Source: Clostridium sp. AN503 (GTDB lineage Bacteria > Bacillota > Clostridia > Lachnospirales > Lachnospiraceae). Taken from it: a stretch of 64,000 nucleotides of DNA. The number at the start of each line of letters is the position of its first letter. Position 1 is the first letter of the stretch. Below the pieces are notes generated by a model, which saw only the letters and a program-made list of their open reading frames with translations, had not been told where the DNA came from and searched no databases. Made by a program: the position numbers and the translations under genes. This document shows positions 25,992-34,876 of this stretch, piece after piece. Location of the stretch: NCBI RefSeq assembly GCF_040719375.1, contig NZ_JBFDTP010000002.1:1612001-1676000 (forward strand), written 5' to 3'.

Positions 25992-27911
25992 TTGCAGAAC
26001 AAGAGACAGGAGCAGATTCTTGCCATACTGGCAGAACGGAATGATTATATGACCAGCAGGCAGCTTGCAGAGCTTCTGCAGGTGTCGGACAGGACGATAC
26101 GCTCAGACGTGGATGCCATAAATCGTAAAGCAGGGGGGGTGCCTTCTATTGAATCTAATATGCGTTTTGGATACCGTCTGAATCCGGAAGCAAGGCCCCT
26201 TCCTGCACAGCAGGAAAAGGCAGACGGGGAGATCCCCCAGACGCCGGGAGCAAGATGCATCTATATCATCCAGAAGCTCCTGTTTGAGACGCGGAGCTTG
26301 AACCTGACTGTGCTCCAGAGCCAGATCTATGTCAGCGGATATTCCATAGACAATGACTTAAAGCGCATCCGCAGGATGCTGGAGCCATACGCGAACTTAA
26401 AACTGGTGCGGAACAAGGAGTGTATCTCCCTGGAAGGGGACGAGGCCAGCAAACGCCGGTTCTACCGGGACCTGCTGGTAGCGGAGGTACAGGAGAATTT
26501 CCTGAACCTGGATATCCTTGCCCATATGTACCGCAGCTTTGATCTGATCGAGGTGAAGGATATCTTTGTGGAGGTGTTGGAGGAATATGACTATTCCATC
26601 CATGAATCCTTATTTCCCATGCTGATCCTCCATGCGGGAACCAGCATTGAGCGGATGAGCTGCTCCAACTATGTCAATATGGAGGACAAGGAGCAGGGGC
26701 TGGACGAGACCATTGAGTATCAGATATCCAAGATTTTTTTCGAGCGGATATCGGACCGGCTGCACATCAAGGTGAAGGACGGGGAGATCGGCATGTTCGC
26801 CCTGGTGATCATGGGACGGCGTGCTTCCAATTACACCAGTGATTTCGTCAACTTCCGCGGAAGATGGCTCAATACAAAGAAGCTGGTCACAGAGGCTCTG
26901 GAGCAGGTGTATGGCCTGTTTGGCCTGGATTTCCGGCAGGATGACGACCTGATCGCCGGTCTTAAAATGCATATGCACGGCCTGATCGACCGCCTGAAGA
27001 ACCAGGTGACGCTGGAGGACGTATTTCTGGAGGAGATCAAGCGGAAATATCCTCTGGTCTTTGAGATGGGGATCTATGTGGTGCATCTTTTGGAGGAACA
27101 GCTGGATGTGAAGATTTCTGACATGGAGAGCGGTTTTATCGCTCTCCATTTGGGCGCCGCCAGCGAGCGCATGAATTCCGTGAGGAAATACCGTGCCGTG
27201 ATGATCCTGCCGCACAACCAGTCCTTTTCCGACATGTGCGTGAAAAAGCTTTCCGACATGTTCCGGGAGCGGATGGAGGTTGTGCGGATCTTCCGCTATT
27301 TTGAGGAGGACGCGGTAGCCGCACTGGATGCGGATATTATCCTGAGTACCTTTCCCATCGGGCATAAGCTGGATATCCCGACGGTGACGATCAATCTGTT
27401 CGTGGATTCAGAGACGGAATCCAATGTGCTCCAGGCGCTGAACCAGCTTGACAAAAAAGGATTCCAGCTTGAATTCGCCTCCCACATCGGACATTTGATC
27501 CGGAAAGAGCATTATTATCAGAATCTGGATCTAAAGACGCCGGAAGAGATCATCCATTTCCTGTGCAGCGGTCTTACGGAAGCCGGGATCGTGGAGCCGG
27601 AGTTTGAGGAGATCGTACTGCTGCGCGAACAGATGTCCCCCACATCGTTCGTCAATGCATTTGCGATCCCCCACGCATTCGGCGCATTTGCCCGCAGTTC
27701 CACCATAGCTGTGGCACAGTTAAAGAATCCGGTGCGCTGGGGCTGCTTTGATGTGCGTATGGTGATGCTGTTCGCCATCAACGGCGGCGACCGGCGGATG
27801 ATCAAGATCTTCTTTGACTGGGTGTCGGGGATCGTGAACCGACCCCAGGAGCTGGCAGAGCTTACGGTCTCCTGCGGCTATGAGGAGTTCATCGATAAGC
27901 TCCTGGGATGA
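25992..27911 (+). CDS. PRD-containing PTS-controlled transcription activator
   Basis: 639 residues from TTG 25992 (AAGGGGGA upstream). Domain order: N-terminal HTH (MTSRQLAELLQVSDRTIRSD) and a second HTH, two PRD domains (~170-390; the second with GFIALHLGAASERM), a GatB-like EIIB (~395-480) and a C-terminal EIIA-type domain with the phosphorylatable His in FAIPHAF. This is the MtlR/LicR-type layout, where phosphorylation by EI/HPr and EIIB sets activity. It probably acts at the two palindromes 24753 and 27912, one in front of its own operon and one in front of the PTS genes. Confidence 0.9.
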   Translation: MQNKRQEQILAILAERNDYMTSRQLAELLQVSDRTIRSDVDAINRKAGGVPSIESNMRFGYRLNPEARPLPAQQEKADGEIPQTPGARCIYIIQKLLFETRSLNLTVLQSQIYVSGYSIDNDLKRIRRMLEPYANLKLVRNKECISLEGDEASKRRFYRDLLVAEVQENFLNLDILAHMYRSFDLIEVKDIFVEVLEEYDYSIHESLFPMLILHAGTSIERMSCSNYVNMEDKEQGLDETIEYQISKIFFERISDRLHIKVKDGEIGMFALVIMGRRASNYTSDFVNFRGRWLNTKKLVTEALEQVYGLFGLDFRQDDDLIAGLKMHMHGLIDRLKNQVTLEDVFLEEIKRKYPLVFEMGIYVVHLLEEQLDVKISDMESGFIALHLGAASERMNSVRKYRAVMILPHNQSFSDMCVKKLSDMFRERMEVVRIFRYFEEDAVAALDADIILSTFPIGHKLDIPTVTINLFVDSETESNVLQALNQLDKKGFQLEFASHIGHLIRKEHYYQNLDLKTPEEIIHFLCSGLTEAGIVEPEFEEIVLLREQMSPTSFVNAFAIPHAFGAFARSSTIAVAQLKNPVRWGCFDVRMVMLFAINGGDRRMIKIFFDWVSGIVNRPQELAELTVSCGYEEFIDKLLG

Positions 27912-27936
27912 GGATTTCCTAACAGCTAGGAAATCC
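27912..27936. promoter_or_regulatory. Operator palindrome B (probable PRD-regulator site)
   Basis: A 25-nt near-perfect palindrome with core TTTCCTAACAGCTAGGAAA, differing by one base from palindrome A. It begins right after the regulator's stop codon and its centre is 42 nt before the TATAAT at 27966. Confidence 0.75.
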
Positions 27937-27965
27937 GGTTACGGTAAAACAATGAATAACCGCCT

Positions 27966-27971
27966 TATAAT
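27966..27971 (+). promoter_or_regulatory. -10 element of the PTS operon promoter
   Basis: A perfect TATAAT; 17 nt upstream is only GGTAAA, so the -35 is very weak. This fits dependence on an activator bound at palindrome B. Confidence 0.6.
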
Positions 27972-28059
27972 AAAGGCACCGAATGAGAGATGCAGCGATC
28001 GAAACGGTTGGCTGCATTTTCTCTTATCAAAGTATCGAGAGGAAAAAGGAGGTAGCAAA

Positions 28060-28386
28060 ATGCCAGAGGGTTTAGAAATGGTCTGTTTCCAGATCATCTC
28101 CAATGTAGGCGCAGCACGTTCCAGCTACATCGAGGCCATCCAGAAAGCGAAGCAGGGTGACTTTGAGGGAGCCGAGGCCTGTGTGGAAGCAGGACAGAAG
28201 CTGTTTTTAGTTGGTCATGAGGCTCACTTTGAGCTGATCCAGCGGGAGGCAAAGGGTGAAAACGTGGGAGGATCCCTGATCCTGGTCCATGCGGAAGACC
28301 AGCTCATGAGCGCAGAACAGTTTAAGATCATCGCTGAGGAAATGATCGAGAGCTACAGAAGGATTGTAGCACTGGAAAAAAGATAG
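28060..28386 (+). CDS. PTS lactose/cellobiose-type IIA component
   Basis: 108 residues from ATG 28060 (AAGGAGG 6 nt upstream). A three-helix bundle is expected; the phosphorylated His is His77 in LILVHAEDQLM, and the family pattern NVGAARSSYIEAIQKAKQGDFEGAE is clear. IIA passes phosphate from HPr to IIB. It is first gene of the PTS operon, downstream of palindrome B. Longer in-frame sequence upstream overlaps the regulator and promoter and is not used. Confidence 0.95.
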   Translation: MPEGLEMVCFQIISNVGAARSSYIEAIQKAKQGDFEGAEACVEAGQKLFLVGHEAHFELIQREAKGENVGGSLILVHAEDQLMSAEQFKIIAEEMIESYRRIVALEKR

Positions 28387-28399
28387 GGAGGAAATAAAA

Positions 28400-28723
28400 A
28401 TGAAAAAAGTTTATTTATTTTGCAGCGCAGGAATGTCCACCAGTATGCTGGCAAGCAAGATGCAGAAAGTAGCCGATGACCATCAGCTTCCGATCGAGGT
28501 TGAGGCGTTCCCGGACGGGAAGATCGGACAGATCATCGACGAGCGTCATCCGGACGTGATCCTGTTAGGGCCTCAGGTGAAATACCGCTTTGATGAGATT
28601 TCCAAAAAGTATGGCGGCACCGGGATCCCGATCCAGGTGATCGATCAGACTGACTACGGCATGATGGACGGTGAAAAAGTTTTAAAATCTGCCATTAAGC
28701 TGATGAAAGCTGCGAAGCAGTAA
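28400..28723 (+). CDS. PTS lactose/cellobiose-type IIB component
   Basis: 107 residues. The phosphocysteine is Cys8 in YLFCSAGMSTSML, with the typical P-loop-like CSAGMSTS. IIB hands phosphate to the sugar during transport by IIC. It is 13 nt after IIA with GGGAGG before the ATG, so it is the same transcript. Confidence 0.95.
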   Translation: MKKVYLFCSAGMSTSMLASKMQKVADDHQLPIEVEAFPDGKIGQIIDERHPDVILLGPQVKYRFDEISKKYGGTGIPIQVIDQTDYGMMDGEKVLKSAIKLMKAAKQ

Positions 28724-28778
28724 AATGCTGGCGCAGTACTGAAAGATATACACCGAAAAAATATGGGGGAAATGAAAG

Positions 28779-30113
28779 ATGTTAAATAAATTAGAGTCCG
28801 TTTTAATGCCGCTGGCAGAGAAAATCGGTAAAAACAAATACTTAATCGCCATCCGTGATGGCTTCCTGTTATCCATGCCGCTTTTGATCGTTGGTTCCTT
28901 CTTCCTGTTGATCGCCAACTTCCCGATCCCGGGCTGGACGGATTTCTGGGCAAGGTTCTTTGGAGATAACTGGGCGTCCTACTTCTCTAAACCGACGGAT
29001 GCGACCTTCTCCATTATGGCAATCCTGGCAGTCATCGGTATCGGTTATTCGTTCGCCGAGCAGATGAAGGTTGATAAGCTGTTTGGCGCTGCGATCTCCA
29101 TGGTATGCTGGTTCCTCATCATGCCCTATGAGATCCTGGTGGACGGCGGCGCAAGCGTGACCGGTATCCCGTTAGGATGGGTTGGTTCTAAGGGAATCTT
29201 CGTTGGAATCATCTGTGCATTCCTTGCAGTCCATATTTATGCATGGGTCAATGAGAGAGGCTGGGTCATCAAGATGCCTGACGGCGTACCGCCGACCGTT
29301 GAAAAATCCTTCGCGGCTTTGATTCCGGCAGGAATGTCCGTACTGGTATTCTTTATCATCAATATTGTATTTGCAATGACGCCTTACGGCAATGCGTTTA
29401 ACTTTATCTTCACGATTTTGCAGACTCCGCTGTTAAAGCTTGGAAATACCCTTCCGGCTATGGTGATCGCTTATATTTTCCTTCACTTCTTCTGGTTCTT
29501 TGGAGTGAACGGCGGTTCTGTTGTGGGTGCGGTATTTAACCCGATCCTGCAGACACTTTCCGCAGAGAACCTGGCTGCATTCCAGGCGGGCGCTGTGCTG
29601 CCGAACATTATTTCCCAGCAGTTCCAGGATCTGTTTGCCACCTTCGGCGGCTGCGGTTCCACCCTGTCCCTGCTGATCGCCATGCTGCTTTTCTGCCGCT
29701 CCAAACGTGTCAAGGAGTTAGGTAAGCTGGCGTTTATACCTGGAATCTTCGGTATCAATGAGCCGCTGGTATTCGGTCTTCCGATCGTATTGAACCCGAT
29801 GATCCTGATCCCGTTCATGTTGGTGCCGACCATCAACATCGTGATCTCCTATGCATGCATGAGCATCGGCCTGGTCCCGCTGTGCAGCGGCGTAGCGATC
29901 CCGTGGACCATGCCGGTCATCCTTTCCGGCTTCCTTGCCACTGGCTGGCAGGGTGCAGTGCTCCAGGCATTGCTGCTGGTGCTGGGTGTATTCATCTATA
30001 TGCCATTCATCAAGATGATGGATAAACAGTATCTTGCAGATGAAGCAAAAGCTGTGGAAAATAAAGACGACGATGATATCTCTCTGGATGATCTGTCCTT
30101 CGACGATCTGTAA
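28779..30113 (+). CDS. PTS cellobiose/chitobiose-type IIC permease
   Basis: 444 residues with about ten spans. The N-terminal MLNKLESVLMPLAEKIGKNKYL, the substrate-site region with HFFWFFGVNGGSVVGAVFNPIL, and IPGIFGINEPLVFGLPIVLNP all mark the Lac/Cel IIC family. It imports and phosphorylates a disaccharide-like substrate; the family covers cellobiose, chitobiose and lactose, so the sugar is undetermined. An acidic Asp-rich tail (~430-444) ends the protein. GGGGGAA precedes the start. Confidence 0.93.
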   Translation: MLNKLESVLMPLAEKIGKNKYLIAIRDGFLLSMPLLIVGSFFLLIANFPIPGWTDFWARFFGDNWASYFSKPTDATFSIMAILAVIGIGYSFAEQMKVDKLFGAAISMVCWFLIMPYEILVDGGASVTGIPLGWVGSKGIFVGIICAFLAVHIYAWVNERGWVIKMPDGVPPTVEKSFAALIPAGMSVLVFFIINIVFAMTPYGNAFNFIFTILQTPLLKLGNTLPAMVIAYIFLHFFWFFGVNGGSVVGAVFNPILQTLSAENLAAFQAGAVLPNIISQQFQDLFATFGGCGSTLSLLIAMLLFCRSKRVKELGKLAFIPGIFGINEPLVFGLPIVLNPMILIPFMLVPTINIVISYACMSIGLVPLCSGVAIPWTMPVILSGFLATGWQGAVLQALLLVLGVFIYMPFIKMMDKQYLADEAKAVENKDDDDISLDDLSFDDL

Positions 30114-30147
30114 AGAGAATTGATAAAAGCTGAAACAATAACTGATA

Positions 30148-30177
30148 CAGCCGTGGCTGCGGCCACGGCTGCTTTTC
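30148..30177 (+). terminator. Strong intra-operon hairpin (partial terminator?)
   Basis: AGCCGTGGC and GCCACGGCT form a 9-bp GC-rich stem with a 4-nt loop, followed by GCTTTTC. The T run is short, so it may attenuate the distal genes or stabilise the upstream PTS mRNA. Confidence 0.55.
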
Positions 30178-30197
30178 ATAGAAACGGAGGTTTTGCT

Positions 30198-30719
30198 ATG
30201 AAGATTATTATGATATTTGACCAGATCCAGTCCGGTCTGGGAACCAAGGACGATACGATGGTGCCGCTGACCGGGAAAAAAGACCCGATCGGCCCGGCTG
30301 TGATGATGGAGCCATTCTTAAAAGAAGTGGACGGACACGTGATCGCCTGTCTCTGCTGCGGCAACGGTACGTACCTGGCTGATCCGGATGAGGTGAGCCG
30401 GAAGCTGTGTGCCATGGTGAAAAAGCTGAACCCGGATGTGGTCCTCTGCGGCCCGGCGTTCAATTTCCTGGACTATGCAGCCATGAGTGCCCGCGTAGCC
30501 TGCGATATCAACCAGAACACGGACGCAAAAGCATTTGCAGCCATGTCAGAGGAGAACAAGGAAACCATCGCAGATTACAAGGACAAGGTTGCCATCGTAA
30601 AGATGCCAAAAAAGGGCGGCCTGGGGCTGAATGACGCACTGAAGAATATGTGCAGAATGGCAAAGGCGCTTGCAGATGGAACTGGTGTGGAGGATTTAAA
30701 AAAGCAGATCTGCTATTGA
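30198..30719 (+). CDS. Stand-alone GrdB-N-like protein (no selenocysteine domain)
   Basis: 173 residues from ATG 30198 (GGAGG upstream). It resembles the N-terminal region of glycine/sarcosine/betaine reductase component B: KDPIGPAVMMEPFL, a Cys-Gly-Asn block (CLCCGNGTYLADPDE), NPDVVLCGPAFNFLDYAA and MSEENKETI, in the same order as GrdB. The C-terminal selenocysteine-bearing half of GrdB is missing and no in-frame TGA occurs. So a redox role is uncertain; a stripped-down binding domain is possible. It sits between PTS IIC and the glycosylasparaginase in the same operon. Confidence 0.75.
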   Translation: MKIIMIFDQIQSGLGTKDDTMVPLTGKKDPIGPAVMMEPFLKEVDGHVIACLCCGNGTYLADPDEVSRKLCAMVKKLNPDVVLCGPAFNFLDYAAMSARVACDINQNTDAKAFAAMSEENKETIADYKDKVAIVKMPKKGGLGLNDALKNMCRMAKALADGTGVEDLKKQICY

Positions 30720-30779
30720 TCAGACGGAACCTGATAAGGACTGCTCATAGAGAATCGCTTTCAATAGGAGGATGAAAAT

Positions 30780-31736
30780 ATGTGGGGTATGATAGCAACC
30801 TGGAGAATGGCTGTGGAGGGGATCACCAAAGGCTCTGAGCTTTTAAAAGAAGGCGGTGACGCCGGTGACGCCATTGAGACAGCGATCCGTGAGGTAGAGG
30901 ATTTCCCGTATTATAAGTCGGTCGGTTACGGCGGGCTTCCCAATGAGGAGATGGAAGTGGAGTTGGATGCGGCCTATATGGACGGCAACACGCTGGATAT
31001 TGGAGCTGTGGCGGCCATTAAGGATTTTGCGAACCCGGTATCCATCGCCCGTTCTTTAAGCCACGAGAAGGTAAACTGTATGCTGGTTGCGGAGGGCGCG
31101 GAGAAATTCGCCCACAAGCAGGGGTTTGAGCGGAAAAACATGCTGACTGACCGTGCAAAAGCCCACTACCGGAAACGTGTCAAGGAGATCAAGCAGCAGG
31201 AGTTAAAGCCCTATTCCGGTCACGACACGGTGGGCATGGCATGCCTGGACGGGAACGGCAAGATGACCGCAGCTACTTCCACCAGCGGCCTGTTCATGAA
31301 AAAGAAGGGACGCGTAGGGGATTCCCCGATCACAGGTTCCGGGTTTTATGCAGATTCCAAGCGCGGTGCGGCAAGCGCTACCGGTCTTGGAGAGGACTTG
31401 ATGAAGGGCTGTATCTCCTATGAGATCGTCCGCCTGATGGGTGAGGGGATGCATCCGCAGGAGGCCTGTGAGACAGCCGTAAACCGTCTGGACGCCGAGC
31501 TCCGGGAGCGCCGCGGCGAGGCAGGGGATCTGTCCCTGATCGCCATGAACATGAAAGGAGAATGGGGCGTAGCCACCAACATTGATGGATTTTCCATTGC
31601 GGTTGTAACGGAGACGCTGGAGCCGACTGTTTATCTGGTGAACAGAGAGGCAGACGGACACTGCAGCTTCGAGAAGGCTTCTGACGAATGGATGGAAAAC
31701 TATATGAAGACGCGCATGGCGCCGATTGAGGAATAA
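30780..31736 (+). CDS. N4-(beta-N-acetylglucosaminyl)-L-asparaginase family hydrolase
   Basis: 318 residues. The Ntn-hydrolase autocleavage site is before Thr150 in GHDTVGM, followed by TSTSGLFMKKKGRVGDSPITGSG, the hallmark of glycosylasparaginases. The family cleaves the GlcNAc-Asn bond of glycoasparagines to Asp and the aminosugar. No signal peptide is present, so it acts in the cytosol on imported substrate. In this operon with PTS, a dipeptidase and a DUF871 glycosidase, breakdown of GlcNAc-bearing amino acid or peptide fragments is a reasonable inference. Confidence 0.9.
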   Translation: MWGMIATWRMAVEGITKGSELLKEGGDAGDAIETAIREVEDFPYYKSVGYGGLPNEEMEVELDAAYMDGNTLDIGAVAAIKDFANPVSIARSLSHEKVNCMLVAEGAEKFAHKQGFERKNMLTDRAKAHYRKRVKEIKQQELKPYSGHDTVGMACLDGNGKMTAATSTSGLFMKKKGRVGDSPITGSGFYADSKRGAASATGLGEDLMKGCISYEIVRLMGEGMHPQEACETAVNRLDAELRERRGEAGDLSLIAMNMKGEWGVATNIDGFSIAVVTETLEPTVYLVNREADGHCSFEKASDEWMENYMKTRMAPIEE

Positions 31737-31751
31737 GGTTGGAGAAAGATC

Positions 31752-32942
31752 ATGACGAATGGTTTTGTGGATTTAGAGGATACTATTCTTAAAAAGGTCG
31801 ATGAGCTTGGTGATTCCATGATCGAAAGCATCCGGGAGCTGGTGCGCATCGGCAGTGTGGAAGAAGAAGCAGAACCGGATATGCCGTTTGGATGTGGAGT
31901 GCGTGATGCACTCCACAAGGCGCTTTCCATCAGTGAAAGCCTTGGTTTTTCTACGGTCAATCTGGAGAATCATATCGGCTATGCCCAGTATGGCAGGGGA
32001 GAAGACTATGTCTGCGCCATCGGGCATGTGGATGTGGTGCCGGTAGGAGAGGGCTGGGTCCATCCGCCTTTTTCTGCATATATGGAAAATGGCACGATCT
32101 ACGGCAGGGGAGTATTGGACAATAAAGGGCCGGTGTTAGCGTGTCTTTATGGGCTTGCAGCTTTAAAGGAGCTTGAGCTGCCCATGAAGCATCCGGTCAG
32201 GATCATTTTTGGCTGTGACGAGGAATCAGGGTTCGAGGACCTGACGTATTACCTGTCAAAAGAGCGTCCGCCCGTCTACGGTTTTACACCGGACTGCAAA
32301 TATCCTGTGGTATACAGTGAGCGCGGGCGGGCAAAGCTCAGGATTGATGGAAATGCAGCAGATCTGGAACGGTTCTTTTCTTTTGTGAACACCTATTTTA
32401 TCAGTGCGAAAAACACCGGGGACCGATTGGGGATTGACTATTCCAACCCCGAATATGGTATAATGGAAATGCGTGGGTATGAGCTTCATGCAGACGGTTG
32501 TGAGGAGCCGGCTGCGGATGCCTGTGATGTGTTGCAGGCAGGACAGGCAAAGGCCGGACGTGTCAGTTTCCATGTGACGCTTAGCTATCCTCTGGGCATT
32601 ACGATCGACGAGATCGTCGCTCGCGTGGAGGCAAAGGCATCGCCGGAGGGGCTTTCTGTGGCGCTTCTTCATAACTATGATCCGGTTGTCTTTGAAAAGG
32701 ACAGCCCCATGGTCCGTGCACTTCAGGAGAGCTATGAGAAGGTGACAGGAATGGATGGAACGCCGGTTACCACCACAGGCGGGACTTATGCCAAGGCCAT
32801 GCCGGGGATCGTACCCTTTGGCCCCAGTTTTCCAGGACAGAAAGGCATCGGACACAACCCCAATGAGTGGATGACCGTGGAGGATCTTATTACAAATGCA
32901 AAGATCTATGCGCTGGCGCTGTACAAGCTGGCACAGCTGTAG
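31752..32942 (+). CDS. M20-family metallodipeptidase (PepV/Sapep-like)
   Basis: 396 residues. Metal ligands and catalytic residues: GHVDVVPVGEGW (His, Asp), GRGVLDNKGP (Asp), CDEESG (Glu-Glu), FTPDCKYP, and C-terminal GIGHNPNEW. These match Mn/Zn-dependent dipeptidases of the PepV/Sapep group. At under 400 residues it is shorter than PepV (~470), with a reduced lid domain. It would release amino acids from dipeptides, fitting the glycopeptide idea for this operon. AAGGTTGGAG precedes the ATG. Confidence 0.88.
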   Translation: MTNGFVDLEDTILKKVDELGDSMIESIRELVRIGSVEEEAEPDMPFGCGVRDALHKALSISESLGFSTVNLENHIGYAQYGRGEDYVCAIGHVDVVPVGEGWVHPPFSAYMENGTIYGRGVLDNKGPVLACLYGLAALKELELPMKHPVRIIFGCDEESGFEDLTYYLSKERPPVYGFTPDCKYPVVYSERGRAKLRIDGNAADLERFFSFVNTYFISAKNTGDRLGIDYSNPEYGIMEMRGYELHADGCEEPAADACDVLQAGQAKAGRVSFHVTLSYPLGITIDEIVARVEAKASPEGLSVALLHNYDPVVFEKDSPMVRALQESYEKVTGMDGTPVTTTGGTYAKAMPGIVPFGPSFPGQKGIGHNPNEWMTVEDLITNAKIYALALYKLAQL

Positions 32943-32965
32943 AGAGACGTAAGGGAGGGATTTTT

Positions 32966-33706
32966 ATGCTGGAAGTATGTTGCGGCAGTTATTATGATGC
33001 ACTGCAGGCTTATGCAGGCGGAGCGAAACGGATTGAACTTAACAGTGCACTTCATCTGGGAGGACTGACGCCGTCCCTCCCTGCCCTGGACCTGGTAAAG
33101 CAGGAATGCCCGGGCATGAAGGTCATCTGTATGGTACGCCCGCGAGGCGCAGGCTTTTGTTATTCGGAAGAAGATTTCAAAGTGATGGAAGAGGAGTGCA
33201 GGCTTTTGATGGCCCATGGTTCAGACGGTATCGCATTTGGCTGCCTGAACGCGGACGCAACACTCAATATGGAACAGAACCTCAGGCTGATCGCCCTGAT
33301 CCATGTAAATGGCGGGGAAGCTGTGTTCCACCGGGCGTTTGACTGCAGCAGGGATGCATTTTCCACGATGGAGGCTCTGATCGGCATGGGTGTGGACCGG
33401 GTTCTGACCAGCGGCCTGAAACCGACGGCGATCGAGGGCCGTCATCTGATCGGCGAGCTGCAGAGACGGTACGGAAGCCAGATCGAGATCCTTGCGGGAA
33501 GCGGGATCAATGCGTCCAACGCGGCGGGGCTTATGGCTGAGACCGGGATCTCCCAGGTACACAGCTCCTGCAAAGCGTGGAAGCGTGATGAGACCACGAT
33601 CGTGGGAGACGTAAGCTACAGCTACGCGGCTTCTCCGAATGAAGCCTGCTATGATGTGGTTTCATCAGAAAAGGTGCGTGAGATTTTAAACGTACTTGGA
33701 GAGTAA
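32966..33706 (+). CDS. cutC: CutC family protein
   Basis: 246 residues from ATG 32966 (AGGGAGGG upstream; the longer frame overlaps the dipeptidase). TIM-barrel CutC landmarks are CCGSYYDALQAYAGGAKRIEL, VMVRPRGAGFCY-like CMVRPRGAGFCYSEED, HRAFDCSRD, LTSGLKPTAIEG and VHSSCK. The family was named for copper homeostasis, but that role is disputed. In Firmicutes it frequently sits in sugar-PTS operons, as here, suggesting a carbohydrate enzyme. Function therefore left open. Confidence 0.88.
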   Translation: MLEVCCGSYYDALQAYAGGAKRIELNSALHLGGLTPSLPALDLVKQECPGMKVICMVRPRGAGFCYSEEDFKVMEEECRLLMAHGSDGIAFGCLNADATLNMEQNLRLIALIHVNGGEAVFHRAFDCSRDAFSTMEALIGMGVDRVLTSGLKPTAIEGRHLIGELQRRYGSQIEILAGSGINASNAAGLMAETGISQVHSSCKAWKRDETTIVGDVSYSYAASPNEACYDVVSSEKVREILNVLGE

Positions 33707-33744
33707 TCTGGATATTTCGTGATCCAGTCGTCAGGGGGAACAAT

Positions 33745-34617
33745 ATGTTTGAAAAATACAGAAAAAATGCTATGGTGAGGCGCATGATCACAATCGTGGC
33801 CGTGGTGGCTTCCGCGCTTTTACAGACCTACGTCATTCAGGCGTTCATTCGCCCGGCGGATCTGCTTTCCAGCGGATTTACGGGCGTGGCGATCCTGATC
33901 GACCGGATCGCCTCCCTGTATGGCCACAGTTTTTCAACTTCACTGGGAATGCTGGTGCTGAATATCCCGGTTGCGATCCTGTGCAGCAGGAGTATCAGCA
34001 TGCGTTTCACATTCTATTCCATGATGCAGGTTGTCCTGGCCAGCTTCTTTTTGAAGGTGCTTCATTTTGAGCCGTTATTTAATGACGTGCTTCTGGATGT
34101 GATCTTCGGCGGTTTCCTGTATGGGATTGCCATTGCGATCGCGCTGAGAGGCAATGCGTCCACAGGCGGCACGGATTTTATCGCTCTCTATGTGTCCAAC
34201 AAGACCGGGCGTTCCATCTGGGAATACGTGTTTGCGGGAAATGTGGTGATCCTGTGCATTTTCGGCTATATGTTTGGCTGGCTCCATGCAGGATACTCGA
34301 TCCTGTTTCAGTTTGTATCTACGAAAGCAATATCCGCGTTTCATCACCGTTATGAGCGTGTGACGCTGCAGATCACGACCACACAGGCGGAGCAGGTCAT
34401 CAAAGCTTATGTGAAGCAGTACCGCCATGGGATCTCCTGCGTGGACGCAGTGGGCGGCTACAGCCATAAGAAGATGTATCTGCTCCATACGGTGGTCTCT
34501 TCCTATGAGGTGAATGATATTGTCCATCTGATGCGGGAAGTCGATGAGCATGTGATCGTAAACATGCTGAAGACGGAGAACTTCTATGGAGGCTTCTATC
34601 AGGCGCCCATCGAGTGA
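33745..34617 (+). CDS. YitT family (DUF161/DUF2179) membrane protein
   Basis: 290 residues. About five spans in the first 190 residues (GFTGVAILIDRI; GGFLYGIAIAIALRGNASTGGTDFIALYVS) are followed by a cytosolic DUF2179 domain (~200-285) ending NMLKTENFYGGFYQAPIE. The family is widespread in Firmicutes with no settled function. It follows cutC by 38 nt and may be the last gene of the PTS operon. Confidence 0.88.
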   Translation: MFEKYRKNAMVRRMITIVAVVASALLQTYVIQAFIRPADLLSSGFTGVAILIDRIASLYGHSFSTSLGMLVLNIPVAILCSRSISMRFTFYSMMQVVLASFFLKVLHFEPLFNDVLLDVIFGGFLYGIAIAIALRGNASTGGTDFIALYVSNKTGRSIWEYVFAGNVVILCIFGYMFGWLHAGYSILFQFVSTKAISAFHHRYERVTLQITTTQAEQVIKAYVKQYRHGISCVDAVGGYSHKKMYLLHTVVSSYEVNDIVHLMREVDEHVIVNMLKTENFYGGFYQAPIE

Positions 34618-34876
34618 TCTGTTTCATATTGTGAAGATAAAGGGTATTGGAAGTTCTGTGGAACCGTTTCATGGAATTTCTGATACTTTTTTATTACAGA
34701 CATTTTTGACGCAAAAATGCAACATATTATTTCGCCCAGTTTCATTGTTTTTCCAGGTTTCTTATTTCTCTTTTCTCCCCATTTTGCTATACTATAACAT
34801 ATGCAGAAATGAGTCGGTTGGAGTGTTTTGTTGAAAAGATACTGATTCATGAAGAAAGCTTAAGGTAAAAGGATCT

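Noticed and set aside
26610..27365. 251-aa minus-strand ORF opposite the PRD regulator
   Set aside because: Antisense shadow without a start signal; the plus-strand PRD protein has clear domains.
30198..30719. Selenoprotein reading of the GrdB-like gene
   Set aside because: No in-frame TGA occurs before the terminal stop, and the Sec-bearing region of GrdB is absent.
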